DNA from: a bacterium
GTDB taxonomy: Bacteria; Armatimonadota; Chthonomonadetes; Chthonomonadales; Chthonomonadaceae
DNA length: 36,915 nucleotides
Direction of reading: 5' to 3'
Assembly (NCBI GenBank): GCA_021777995.1
Contig: JAJYCW010000026.1
Coordinates: 1 to 36,915, forward strand
Positions 17,051 through 27,507 of this stretch are shown here, piece by piece. Under the pieces are notes generated by a model. That model saw only the letters and a list, made by a program, of their open reading frames with translations, did not search any database and was not told where the DNA came from. Position 1 is the first letter of the stretch, and every line of letters starts with the position of its first letter. The position numbers were made by a program, and so were the translations under genes.

Positions 17051-18919
17051 ATGGGTGCAATGAGGGGCCTGTATACATCGGGGCCACCGGCTGGCCGTAA
17101 GGTTTCGCGCGTTACATTAAAGCGCATTGCCGGTACTTTCACTCCCTATCGGCGAGAGGTCGCCATTACTGCCCTTGCGGTTTTGGCCTCTGCGCTACTA
17201 GGCCTTGCACCTCCGTTCTTGTTGCGGGTCATCATTAATAACGGGCTGCTTTTACGCAACATGCACGTTATTTCCATGTACACGCTTCTTACCATTGCCG
17301 CAACACTTGGCAGCACAGGTTTCTCCCTTGCATACTCCTACTTCGCAAACGTCGTTGGCCAGGACATCATGCGTGACTTGCGCAACCAGCTGTTTGACCA
17401 CCTGCAGGGCATGTCATTACGCTTCTTTACCGCTACGCGCACAGGTGAGATCCAGAGCCGTCTATCGAATGACGTAAGTGGGGTGCAGGGCGTGCTTAGC
17501 GACACGGCCGCCTCCATACTTGCTAACCTCACGACAGTAATCTCCTCGCTCATTGGCATGATCTACCTAGATTGGCGGCTAACACTTCTTTCAGTGGGCA
17601 TTCTACCGGTGTTCGCCTTTGTATCGACGTTCGTTGGTGAAAAAGGGCGCACGATCCGCGGCAAAACCCAAAGCAGCCTCGCGGATGTTAACGCTACGAT
17701 GCAAGAGTCGCTGTCGGTATCAGGAGTGCTTCTGGCCAAGGTGAGCGGTAGGCGGTCGTTTACGATGGACAAATTCCGAAAAGAGAACCAGGATCTTACG
17801 CGGCTACAGATTCAGCAGGCGCTCATTTTTCGGTTTTTCTTCATCCTTATCCGGCTTACGTTCAGCATTACACCTGCCTTGGTCTATTGGCTAGCCGGGT
17901 ATCTCTCACTGCACGGTTATGGTGCCCACCTAAGTCTTGGTACTATAGTTGCGTTTACTGCACTGCAATCTGGGCTATTCTTTCCACTCACGAACCTGCT
18001 GAACGTTCAGGTGGAGGTCATTAGCGCACTTGCACTGTTTGACAGGATATTTGAGTACCTGGATTTGAAGCAAGAGATTGTAGATGCCCCGAACGCTGCT
18101 GAGATTGATCCAAAAGATGCGGAAGGGACCGTGGAGTTTGAAGGCGTCAGCTTTCGCTATTCGGACGATCAAACTTCGAATGCTCTCGAAAACATTACCT
18201 TTAGTGCCAGCCGTGGGCAGCTTATTGCGCTCGTGGGACACAGTGGCGCCGGTAAAACCACACTCACCTACCTCATACCAAGACTGTACGATGTAATAGA
18301 GGGCACCGTGCGAATTGATGGCATTGACGTGAGACAAATAAAGCTGGAGTCGCTTGCGCTTCTCGTTGGGATTGTGACCCAGGAGACGTACCTCGTGCAC
18401 GATACAATCGGCGCGAACCTGCGATATGGCCGGCCGGACGCAACGCAACAGGAACTTGAGGCAGCCGCGAAGTCCGCAGCCATTCATGAATTCATCAGCT
18501 CGCTTCCAGAAGGATACGAAACAGTCGTTGGGGAGCGAGGTTACCGTCTTTCGGGCGGTGAAAAGCAGCGTATAGCAATTGCCCGCGCAATTCTGAAAAA
18601 CCCGCGCATACTAATACTGGATGAAGCGACCTCTGCGCTTGACACGCAGAGTGAGCGTCTTATACAGTCTGCTCTCACCCCGCTCATGGCAGGGCGCACA
18701 ACTTTTGCCATCGCGCACCGGCTCTCAACGATTCTTGCAGCGGATCTCATTCTGGTACTGCAGCATGGCAAAATTGTGGAACGCGGCACACACAGTGAGC
18801 TAATGGAACAAGGCGGTTACTACGCCGAACTGTATGCCGCGCAGTTTCAGGACCCGGAGACAGTCGCGGCTTTGGCCAATGAGGAGGCAGTGCTGGCCAA
18901 GGTTTCCGCACTCATGTAG
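17051..18919 (+). CDS. ABC exporter half-transporter (membrane domain fused to ATPase)
   Basis: 622 residues from ATG 17051; a longer TTG start at 16997 would fall next to the -10 box and is unlikely. The N-terminal half has six membrane spans of the type I exporter fold (for example REVAITALAVLASALLGLAP and LTFSITPALVYWLAG). The C-terminal ATPase has Walker A GHSGAGKT (396-403), the Q-loop VTQET (about 444), signature LSGGEKQR (500-507), Walker B ILILDE (520-525) and H-loop His556 in IAHRLST. All catalytic residues are present. It must dimerise to work; no second half-transporter lies beside it, so a homodimer is likely. Substrate (lipid, peptide or drug) cannot be told. A hairpin with a T-run follows. 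Confidence 0.92.
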   Translation: MGAMRGLYTSGPPAGRKVSRVTLKRIAGTFTPYRREVAITALAVLASALLGLAPPFLLRVIINNGLLLRNMHVISMYTLLTIAATLGSTGFSLAYSYFANVVGQDIMRDLRNQLFDHLQGMSLRFFTATRTGEIQSRLSNDVSGVQGVLSDTAASILANLTTVISSLIGMIYLDWRLTLLSVGILPVFAFVSTFVGEKGRTIRGKTQSSLADVNATMQESLSVSGVLLAKVSGRRSFTMDKFRKENQDLTRLQIQQALIFRFFFILIRLTFSITPALVYWLAGYLSLHGYGAHLSLGTIVAFTALQSGLFFPLTNLLNVQVEVISALALFDRIFEYLDLKQEIVDAPNAAEIDPKDAEGTVEFEGVSFRYSDDQTSNALENITFSASRGQLIALVGHSGAGKTTLTYLIPRLYDVIEGTVRIDGIDVRQIKLESLALLVGIVTQETYLVHDTIGANLRYGRPDATQQELEAAAKSAAIHEFISSLPEGYETVVGERGYRLSGGEKQRIAIARAILKNPRILILDEATSALDTQSERLIQSALTPLMAGRTTFAIAHRLSTILAADLILVLQHGKIVERGTHSELMEQGGYYAELYAAQFQDPETVAALANEEAVLAKVSALM

Positions 18920-18945
18920 TGTGCGGTCCGGACAGCATTCGTTAG

Positions 18946-18977
18946 GTTGCTGGCATCACACAACCGATCGGTTTTTT
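18946..18977 (+). terminator. Probable terminator of the ABC exporter gene
   Basis: A GGTTG...CAACC pairing and an overlapping palindrome AACCGATCGGTT end directly in TTTTTT, about 50 bases after the stop. Position and T-run fit intrinsic termination; the exact stem is ambiguous. Confidence 0.45.
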
Positions 18978-19153
18978 CATTTATGCGGCAAGCCCCGTCC
19001 ATTTATCGTTGCTTCAATGCGCGTATTGTGCACCAAGCAGTGTAAACTAACTCTTGGCTACCAGTTCATCCCGCAGTGCAAACCTGCCCAACCAGGTACC
19101 ACGGTGACAGTTAGTCACGCTAACAAACGACCAAACAAATCGTAAAAAATACC

Positions 19154-20611
19154 ATGGCATATACTGACTTTCAAGATTTTCTAACACAACTAGAGCGTGC
19201 AGGTGAACTCAAGAAGATCTCGCGCGAGGTAGACCCCGTGCTTGAGATCACGGAGATTGCTGATCGCGTGATGAAAAGAGATGGCGGGGGAACCGCTCTC
19301 CTTTTTGAGCATCCCACCGGTAGTACCATGCCGGTTGCTATCAATACGTTTGGGTCTCGGAAGCGCATGTCGATGGCCCTTGGCGTAGCAGATTTCGAGG
19401 ATATTGCAAGTGAAATTGAGTCTTTGTTGCAGCCAGATATTCCCCAGGGCTTGTGGGCGGCTGCTAGGGAGATGCTTCCCAAATTGGCCATGCTGGCCAA
19501 ATGTCCGCCTAAACGTGAAAAGGGACCGGGCCGGTGTCAGGAGGTTGTCCTAACGGGGGATGACATTGACCTCAACAAATTTCCGATTCTGAAATGCTGG
19601 CCACAGGACGGCGGGCGCTATATCACTCTTCCACTGGTATTCACGCACGACCCTGTAACCGGTAAGCGCAACGTGGGGATGTACCGTGTGCAGGTATATG
19701 ATCGCAACACTGTTGGAATGCACTGGCAGATGCACAAGGTGGGTGCAGAGCATGCGCGTCTGAGAGCGGAGAGGAACGAACCCATCGATGTAGCGATTGT
19801 TCTAGGCGGCGACCCTGCCCTTACCTATTCCGCTACCGCACCGTTGCCACCGGGTATCGACGAGATGCTATTTGCCGGTTTCCTGCGCAAGAAGCCTGTC
19901 AAGCTGGTGAGTGCAACTAGTGTTGATCTGGAAGTACCGGAAGATGCCGAGATTGTGATAGAGGGTAAGGTTGACCCGGTAGAACGGAGGCTGGAAGGCC
20001 CGTTTGGCGATCATACGGGCTATTACTCGCTTGCGGACATGTACCCTGTCGTTCACATCACAGCCATAACCCATAGAAGGAAACCTGTGTATCCTGCCAC
20101 CATCGTTGGGCGGCCACCAATGGAGGACGGATGGCTGGGCAAAGCCACGGAAAGACTGTTCCTTCCTCTCTTAAGGTTGACTTTGCCAGAAATTCGGGAC
20201 ATCAATTTGCCGGTGGAAGGAATCTTCCACAACGTGGCGCTTGTCTCCATCAAGAAACGATATCCGGGACACGCCTTCAAGGTGATGCACGCACTCTGGG
20301 GCTTGGGCCAGATGATGTTCACCAAGATGATCTTTATATTTGACGAAACCGTAAATGTGCAGGATGTAAAAGAATGCATGTGGAGAATGGGCAATAACAT
20401 TGATCCGGAGCGTGATATGTGCGTAGTGCGCGGCCCGGTCGACGTCCTTGATCACGCAAGCAGAGCCGTAGGCTACGGGTCGAAAATTGGGTTCGACTGC
20501 ACACACAAACTGGCTGGTGAAGGATTCACCCGCGAATGGCCAGATGTCATTGAAATGAGTGAGGAGATACGAAAGCAGGTCGATAGTTACTGGCACGAAC
20601 TGGGAATTTAG
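19154..20611 (+). CDS. UbiD-family prenylated-FMN decarboxylase
   Basis: 485 residues, the usual UbiD length. UbiD enzymes use prenylated FMN (made by UbiX) and a divalent metal to remove carboxylate from aromatic or unsaturated acids. Family segments are visible throughout: LERAGELKKISREVDPVLEI at the start, DDIDLNKFPILKCWPQDGGR, the EGPFGDHTGYY segment with its conserved acidic residue, and VEGIFHNVALVSIKKRYPGHA. The closest role by resemblance is quinone synthesis (ubiquinone, or menaquinone by the futalosine route), but substrate cannot be fixed from sequence and no ubiX or men/mqn gene is nearby. The ATG at 19154 has no strong Shine-Dalgarno site. The last codons form the left arm of a hairpin. 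Confidence 0.92.
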   Translation: MAYTDFQDFLTQLERAGELKKISREVDPVLEITEIADRVMKRDGGGTALLFEHPTGSTMPVAINTFGSRKRMSMALGVADFEDIASEIESLLQPDIPQGLWAAAREMLPKLAMLAKCPPKREKGPGRCQEVVLTGDDIDLNKFPILKCWPQDGGRYITLPLVFTHDPVTGKRNVGMYRVQVYDRNTVGMHWQMHKVGAEHARLRAERNEPIDVAIVLGGDPALTYSATAPLPPGIDEMLFAGFLRKKPVKLVSATSVDLEVPEDAEIVIEGKVDPVERRLEGPFGDHTGYYSLADMYPVVHITAITHRRKPVYPATIVGRPPMEDGWLGKATERLFLPLLRLTLPEIRDINLPVEGIFHNVALVSIKKRYPGHAFKVMHALWGLGQMMFTKMIFIFDETVNVQDVKECMWRMGNNIDPERDMCVVRGPVDVLDHASRAVGYGSKIGFDCTHKLAGEGFTREWPDVIEMSEEIRKQVDSYWHELGI

Positions 20612-20626
20612 GCCAGTTCGTGCCAG
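20590..20626. terminator. Hairpin overlapping the ubiD-family stop codon
   Basis: CTGGCACGAACTGG (20590-20603) and CCAGTTCGTGCCAG (20613-20626) form a perfect 14 bp stem with a 9-base loop that includes the stop codon. It sits exactly between the converging UbiD-like and MFS genes and could end transcription from both sides. No T-run on the plus side. Confidence 0.6.
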
Positions 20627-20634
20627 AGCGACTA

Positions 20635-21864
20635 CTAGATTTTCGCAGTATTGTGAATTGTGAATGCGAGCACCATCGTACCGATGCCTGCCATAGATAC
20701 GCCCTGCCAGCCGAACGTGGTCCAGGCCCACGCTCCAAATTGGGAACCTAGTGCCCCTCCGACAAAATAGCAAACCATATAGGCCGTGTTGAGGCGGCTG
20801 CCGTGGTGTGACCCCAATGTGTAAATGCGCGTCTGGTTGCATACGTGTCCAGACTGTACTCCTAGATCCATCATCAGTACACCTAAGATCAACCCCACAT
20901 AGGTTAGGCCGAAGAGCATGAATAGAACGAAAGAGACTGCAACCACAACAATCGAAATTCCCACCATGAAGCGCGGTCCTTTGAGGTCGGCAAGTCGACC
21001 AGCGAGCGGCGCTCCTGCAGCTCCGGCTGCCCCTACTAATCCAAACAGCCCAACCACAAGTGGACCTTGATGATAAGCCGGAGAATTCATAAGGTAGGCA
21101 AGTGTCGCCCAGAATATGCTGAAAGATGCAAAGAGCAGTGCTCCGGAAATGCACGCTTGCCGGAGGACAGGTTCGGTGCGGATAAGGTCCCATACTGATC
21201 TAAGCAGCCGTGGGTAGCTCAGTGTCGCGGTTCCCCGACTGTCGGGCAGCCAAACGACCAGTACAAACGCCAATAGGAGCATTAGGATGCTGGCACCATA
21301 GTACACCGCGCGCCAACCAAACATGTTCCCAACTATGCCGCTGGCGGTGCGTGATAACAGGATGCCGAGTAGCAACCCGCTCATCACCTTGCCTACTGCT
21401 TGACCGCGAGCTTCCGGGCTGACGACGGATGCGACGAATGGTATGAGGACGTGTGGCACCACTGTCACCAGGCCGATTGCGAAGGAGGCCGCTGCCAGGA
21501 TAGGCAGATTCGGTGCGGTTGCAGCGGCCAAGAGTGAGAGTATGATGAAAGCGGTAAGTGCCATTACTAACGGCTTTCGGCGAAGCCGGTCTCCAAGGGG
21601 TATGAACAGCAGAATACCTATTGCATAGCCCAATTGGGTCATGGTAGTGACGCTAGCTGCCGCGGATTCCGATACACCGAATGCTCTACTGATATTTGCC
21701 AGCAGTGGCTGGTTATAGTAGAGGTTCGCGACTGTGACGCCACAGGTGGTGGCTAACAGAAAAGTAAGCGCGGGCGTTAAGACAGCGGGTGAAGGTTTAA
21801 TCAGTCCCTCGCTAACATCTCGATTGTCTGTCAATTCATCAAAGTCTCTAATCGTCTCATCCAT
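20635..21864 (-). CDS. MFS transporter, 12-span drug/metabolite antiporter type
   Basis: 409 residues from ATG 21864; a frame extending to 21960 adds a Cys/Pro/Arg-rich segment with no membrane character and is rejected. Twelve hydrophobic spans are visible, with the MFS motif A-like loop GDRLRRKPL between spans 2 and 3 and a second, weaker copy GRLADLKGPRF between spans 8 and 9. Such proteins use the proton gradient to move small molecules, often exporting drugs or metabolites. It is the third gene of a likely operon with an XRE-cupin regulator and an old-yellow-enzyme homologue, 85 bases after the latter, so its substrate may be related to the electrophile handled by the reductase. AGGA lies 11 bases before the start. 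Confidence 0.9.
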   Translation of the reverse strand: MDETIRDFDELTDNRDVSEGLIKPSPAVLTPALTFLLATTCGVTVANLYYNQPLLANISRAFGVSESAAASVTTMTQLGYAIGILLFIPLGDRLRRKPLVMALTAFIILSLLAAATAPNLPILAAASFAIGLVTVVPHVLIPFVASVVSPEARGQAVGKVMSGLLLGILLSRTASGIVGNMFGWRAVYYGASILMLLLAFVLVVWLPDSRGTATLSYPRLLRSVWDLIRTEPVLRQACISGALLFASFSIFWATLAYLMNSPAYHQGPLVVGLFGLVGAAGAAGAPLAGRLADLKGPRFMVGISIVVVAVSFVLFMLFGLTYVGLILGVLMMDLGVQSGHVCNQTRIYTLGSHHGSRLNTAYMVCYFVGGALGSQFGAWAWTTFGWQGVSMAGIGTMVLAFTIHNTAKI

Positions 21865-21949
21865 TCGTTGTTTTATCCTGCAGCTGGGCTTCCCGTTGCG
21901 CACCTTGAGGGTACCGTGGCGAAGCGTGTAACACGGTGGAAATCTCTCG

Positions 21950-23615
<1,666 letters not shown>

Positions 23616-23634
23616 CTTCGCCGTCCCCCTGTTC

Positions 23635-23662
23635 AGTATATTAAACGTTCGACACAGGTCAA
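23635..23662 (-). promoter_or_regulatory. Sigma-70-like promoter of the XRE/OYE/MFS operon
   Basis: On the minus strand TTGACC (23657-23662) and TATACT (23635-23640) are 16 bases apart. Transcription would start near 23628, only about 13 bases before the GTG, so the mRNA is almost leaderless and the Shine-Dalgarno site overlaps the transcript start. Confidence 0.55.
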
Positions 23663-23756
23663 TAGTTGCACCATCGAGAATTCTGGGCAGTCGTGGAATG
23701 CGGGGGAGAGCGCGCTGGTTCGCCAGCCTGTTGGCGCTACGTACGTTGAGTGAACT

Positions 23757-23939
23757 CGCCCCGTCGTTATCGCGACCCGCCCTCCTCCGGGCGCTCGCCT
23801 TGGCTCGCTGAAGGTGGCGGGAGAGAGGTTCGTGGAACGCGAAAGATGGCCGGCGGTACCGCATTGTGCCCCTCTCCCGAAAGAGCGACAGCGACTGGTA
23901 GGGAGAGGGGAATGACCGAAGGTCATGGGGTGAGGTTCT
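23757..23939. repeat. 183 bp dispersed repeat, copy 1
   Basis: Aligned without internal gaps to 23996-24178 (offset 239), with about 11 differences by eye over about 170 bases. It contains an inner hairpin CCCCTCTCCC/GGGAGAGGGG (23869-23878 and 23901-23910), a GC-rich pair CCGCCC/GGGCG- near 23780, and reads AACCTCACCCC at one end on the minus strand. This composition is typical of widespread non-coding intergenic repeats. No open frame is shared by both copies as a plausible protein. It lies upstream of the XRE operon promoter. Confidence 0.85.
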
Positions 23940-23995
23940 GCACGCGCTGTGGGTGAAGAGGGGTTTGTGGAAACTGTAATGCCTGCAGAGACTCT

Positions 23996-24178
23996 GCCCC
24001 TGTCGCTATCGCGACCCGCCCTCCTCCGGGCGGTCGCTTTGGCTCGCTGAAGGCGGCGGGATAGAGGTTCGTGGAACGCGAAAGTTGGCCGGCGTTACCG
24101 CATTGTGCCCCTCTCCCGAAGGAGCGACAGCGACTGGTAGGGAGAGGGGATTGACCGAAGGTGATGAGGTGAGGTTTT
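23996..24178. repeat. 183 bp dispersed repeat, copy 2
   Basis: Second copy in the same orientation, separated from copy 1 by 56 bases of unrelated sequence. Its hairpin arms are at 24108-24117 and 24140-24149. The two copies lie in the intergenic gap between lemA-like (minus) and the XRE operon (minus). The rest of the gap (24179-24331) holds no gene. Confidence 0.85.
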
Positions 24179-24331
24179 GTTGGAGTCGTTCGTTAGGCGA
24201 GGGGGCCAGCGGGGCTTGCCCTCCAGGAATGGCGCACCCGGGCTCCGTTGCGATTACCATATGATTATGCAACTGGGTTTGACAGGTAGTTTTTGGTGAA
24301 TCCTTTTGAGTTGTGCAGTTGCCAATATTCT

Positions 24332-25054
24332 CTAGGTAGCTTCTTCGCGAGCTTCAGCTTCTTCCGCCAACGGCTGGGGTTTGACAGCAGGATTTTCACT
24401 CACCTTGGCTTTGACCGTCTGCGCGCCCTGGCGCGTCATGTCCAAAACGCCCGCTCCAACAGTAGAAGCGCCTTGCTTTACATTCGAGCCCATTCTGGCC
24501 ACTATTTGTCTTATTCGTTCATCGTCGGTCTTGAACTCTTTGAGCTTGCCTAAGGACTCTGGATCATCAGATTGCCAATAGGGTGCCTCTTGGAGCCCAA
24601 GCATGGGCGCATACAGGAACGTGGGGAATGTTTTTAGAGGAGAGTTATAGTTGCGAACGCAACTGTTGTAGGCTTCGCGCCTGGTGCCCAACTCATTTTG
24701 AAGAGCCACCATACCCGACATTAGGTCCTTATAGACTCCACTTGCTTTCAAGTCAGGAAACCGCTGGGCAGCAAGATTAACCATTTTAAGACTTTCAAGG
24801 GAGTCGCGGTAACCGTCGACTATGGCGTCGGTGCCGGACTCCTTTGATATTGATACCATCGTAAATTGTTCATCTTTAGAATACGTGCTTGCGATCTCTT
24901 GAAGCTTGTTTGCAAGGTCAGTAACCTTCTGCATCGTAGAGAATATATTAGCAAGTCCTTCCGTAACAGCCTCTGCAAGTAACTTAAGCCGGTTATAATT
25001 CTTGACCATCAGGAATGCCACGACTATTACTACGAGAGCGAGGAAGTCTAACAT
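24332..25054 (-). CDS. LemA family membrane protein
   Basis: 240 residues. One N-terminal membrane span (about 3-17, FLALVVIVVAFLMV) is followed by YNRLKLLAEAVTEGLANIFS, long helices, and the family-typical RRAYN-like segment, here GTRREAYNSCVRNYNSPLKT followed by FPTFLYAPMLG and an aromatic EAPYW. LemA proteins form a long helical bundle outside the inner membrane (or inside, topology unsure); their role is unresolved. The C-terminal 55 residues are extra, charged and Ala/Glu-rich, ending in EEAEAREEAT. The start ATG has AGGAG 12 bases upstream, which is a long spacing. The usual partner (a TPM-domain protein) is not adjacent. Confidence 0.85.
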   Translation of the reverse strand: MLDFLALVVIVVAFLMVKNYNRLKLLAEAVTEGLANIFSTMQKVTDLANKLQEIASTYSKDEQFTMVSISKESGTDAIVDGYRDSLESLKMVNLAAQRFPDLKASGVYKDLMSGMVALQNELGTRREAYNSCVRNYNSPLKTFPTFLYAPMLGLQEAPYWQSDDPESLGKLKEFKTDDERIRQIVARMGSNVKQGASTVGAGVLDMTRQGAQTVKAKVSENPAVKPQPLAEEAEAREEAT

Positions 25055-25537
25055 GATGATTAGGAACTCCTTTGTCGTTTTATGTGTGGTTGAGGCCCGC
25101 GTTTCCAGTCAATGGCTAAGACCTAGCAGAACATTCGAACCCGCGAATCGTAGTCTGTGAAGTTCCCGGCTGCCTAATGATAGGAAGATGCGTGTGACAA
25201 GCACTGAATTTCTAACAAAAGCAAAGCTATTTGTTTATATCTAAGTGGATTATACTATATCATCCATCGATTATGCGTGTAATAGATTAAATACTAAATA
25301 TAAATAGCTAACTAGATTCAAATGTATGCACGCTTCGGTTCGCAATTGACGGTCTCTCACTTGGCTGCGTCAATTATCCGCTTTTCATACAGTTGACCGG
25401 CGGCCAGCAGTCGGCACCAATAGGAGTTTACGACGAAGTTTATCTTCCTTGCTCTCTATTGCATGAGAACGGTTGCCACGGGCATCACCCAGCAAATTGT
25501 TTGCTCGAGTACATCAGTGTCACAAGTTACGATTAAC
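25055..25537. other. Gap between lemA-like and pabBC genes
   Basis: About 480 bases with no supported gene. A strongly AT-rich tract covers roughly 25215-25320 and contains a minus-strand TATAAT (25249-25254), a possible -10 box for the LemA gene about 200 bases away. The short frames seen here have no Shine-Dalgarno site. Confidence 0.45.
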
Positions 25538-27298
25538 CTAGGTTGTGGAGTCGGTATTAAGACATACTTTGATGGGAACCCTGCCCCGTACGCTGTTTAT
25601 GAGCCAGATGCCGGTTGCGCTTACAAGTTGGTGCGGATAGATTATGCACTCTTGTAACTTGCCGGCTCGAACAAGATGCTCGCGCATGATACCTGGTAGT
25701 AATCCACAACTTATTGGCGGCGTAAAAAGCCGACCCGAGGACTCAATTACGAGGTTGCCTATGAGGAATTCAGTTAGTTCGCCTCGTTCATTTTGCATTA
25801 AAACTTCATCAAACCCCGGGTGCAACCTAGCTAGATCGCCATACATTGACCGGTCTGTGGTTTTGTAGTACAGTCGATAGTCATGGGACATGACTCTCTG
25901 GTTAGAGATTACTGCTCGCCACGGCTGATTAGCGAGGTGGGCAATCGCATTCGCCTCCAGTGTTATTGCACCCGTCCGGCTTACCGATAGGCGTAGTTTC
26001 CATCGGCCAGTAGGATGTTTCGCAATGACGGCGCATAGCCGCGCATGAAGGTGATCCTGGTCTACGTTTATGCCGAAAAAGGTGGTGGCACGCCTGAAGC
26101 GGTCCAGGTGTAAATGAAGAAGCGCAATTTCGCCCTCCTGAAGCAGCATTGATTCGAGTGGGTCGGCCTTCCATAGCGGGGCCTGGACCACCTGTGTTTT
26201 GAGCAGCATCTCTTCGTATTCTCGGCGAGGAGAGGAACCCCAGGTAATGCCTCCACCTGATCCAAAGACTGCAGAGCGATTTTCGTTATCAAAGAGCGCG
26301 GTACGAATTGCCACATTGAAGGTAGCGTCTCCATTTGGTGCGGCGAATCCTATTGCACCGCAGTAGATACCGCGAGGAGATTTTTCCATCGCTGCAATGG
26401 TTTGCATGGCTCTTACCTTTGGCGCGCCAGTAACCGAGCCACAGGGAAAAAGCGCCTTAAACACAGCTTTGAGGTGGTTCTCTGGTTTGAGTGTTCCTTG
26501 TACCTCGCTTGTTAGCTGCCAGAGCGTAGTATATCTCTCTGGTGTGAACAGTTTGGTAACATGTATGGTGCCAGGTAAGCACACTCGACCAAGGTCGTTA
26601 CGCATGAGGTCAACAATCATGACGTTCTCCGCACGCTCCTTGGTAGAGTTGCGAAGCATTTCAGCCCTCGTTGTGTCTTCCCTTGGCGTTCTACCACGGG
26701 ACGTCGTGCCCTTCATTGGGCGAACCACGATCTTGTTCTCTCTTAAGTAAAAAAAGAGTTCTGGAGAAAATGAGGTGATCGTCTGGCTGCCTGTCTCTAA
26801 AAGGGCGCAATATCGGGCGCCGCAAGCGGTAGCAACTTGCTTGTAGAACGCGGCAGGACTGCCGCAGAAATGCGAGCGCAATCGTGTTGTGTAATTCACC
26901 TGATAGGTTTCACCTCGCGCAATTGCCTCACGTATATCGCTTACCATGGCGCAGTACTCTACAGCACAGGTGTCGGGCTGCCATTCAGATAGCGAGATAT
27001 CGCGAGATTCCACGACGGCACTGGTGTTACAGGGCTCTGCAAATATGCCAAACCAGACGAGGTCGGTGTCGCCGACAGGATGTGTGACTAATGCCGGGTC
27101 GAAAGCTCCAGCAGCCTCATATGTTACAAACCCTGCAGCGTAGTAGCCAGATTGAAGGGCGCTTTCTACGTCTGCCAGAGCAGGAATAACCTCAGATAAT
27201 ATGCGTGTCGTAATGATACGGTTAGGGTGCGTGAACGTCACATTGTTGCGTGTTCCATTTGGTCCCACAAAATCAAAATGAAGCCTGATCTCATTCAA
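25538..27298 (-). CDS. pabB: Bifunctional aminodeoxychorismate synthase I / 4-amino-4-deoxychorismate lyase (PabB-PabC fusion)
   Basis: 586 residues. The first ~370 are the chorismate-binding PabB domain (FSPELFF, RPMKGTTSRGRTPRED, NVMIVDLMRNDLGRVC, GSVTGAPKVRAM, GSGGGITWGSSPRREYEE). From about 380 on comes a class IV aminotransferase-fold PabC domain (LLHLHLDRFRRATTFFGI, the likely PLP Lys in YYKTTDRSMY, FLIGNLVIESSG, PPISCGLLPGIMREHLV). Together they turn chorismate plus ammonia into 4-aminobenzoate for folate; the glutaminase PabA is encoded elsewhere. The start is TTG with GAGGG 9 bases upstream. It is divergent from the GH38-like gene. The fusion is known in several phyla, so only the single-gene solution is notable here. 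Confidence 0.93.
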   Translation of the reverse strand: MNEIRLHFDFVGPNGTRNNVTFTHPNRIITTRILSEVIPALADVESALQSGYYAAGFVTYEAAGAFDPALVTHPVGDTDLVWFGIFAEPCNTSAVVESRDISLSEWQPDTCAVEYCAMVSDIREAIARGETYQVNYTTRLRSHFCGSPAAFYKQVATACGARYCALLETGSQTITSFSPELFFYLRENKIVVRPMKGTTSRGRTPREDTTRAEMLRNSTKERAENVMIVDLMRNDLGRVCLPGTIHVTKLFTPERYTTLWQLTSEVQGTLKPENHLKAVFKALFPCGSVTGAPKVRAMQTIAAMEKSPRGIYCGAIGFAAPNGDATFNVAIRTALFDNENRSAVFGSGGGITWGSSPRREYEEMLLKTQVVQAPLWKADPLESMLLQEGEIALLHLHLDRFRRATTFFGINVDQDHLHARLCAVIAKHPTGRWKLRLSVSRTGAITLEANAIAHLANQPWRAVISNQRVMSHDYRLYYKTTDRSMYGDLARLHPGFDEVLMQNERGELTEFLIGNLVIESSGRLFTPPISCGLLPGIMREHLVRAGKLQECIIYPHQLVSATGIWLINSVRGRVPIKVCLNTDSTT

Positions 27299-27507
27299 AG
27301 TTGTTTGCCCTCAAGAGCCTGCCTCTACGCACAGGGGATGCTGATTGGTGCAGGTGTATCCGATTTTGTTGAACTCGGGATATTGCACCTAGTAAGTTCT
27401 TTAATAGGGAAGGATACCACGTCTCCTTTGATGAATTCCCAAAAGGAGGGCGGTGTAGCCGCCTCTTGGGAAACTCATCACAATTTTGGCATAGGAGGTA
27501 CTGGGCT

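Noticed and set aside
20171-21193. A 340-codon minus-strand open frame
   Set aside because: It runs antisense through the end of the UbiD-family gene, across the hairpin, and out of frame inside the MFS gene. Its sequence is rich in Cys, His and Arg without any domain pattern.
23757-24178. The repeats as a short CRISPR array
   Set aside because: Only two units, each 183 bp, which is far longer than CRISPR repeats; no cas gene is nearby.
25125-25165. A TTCGAACC string that resembles a tRNA T-arm on the minus strand
   Set aside because: The flanking bases do not form the T-stem, and no acceptor, D or anticodon arm could be built around it.
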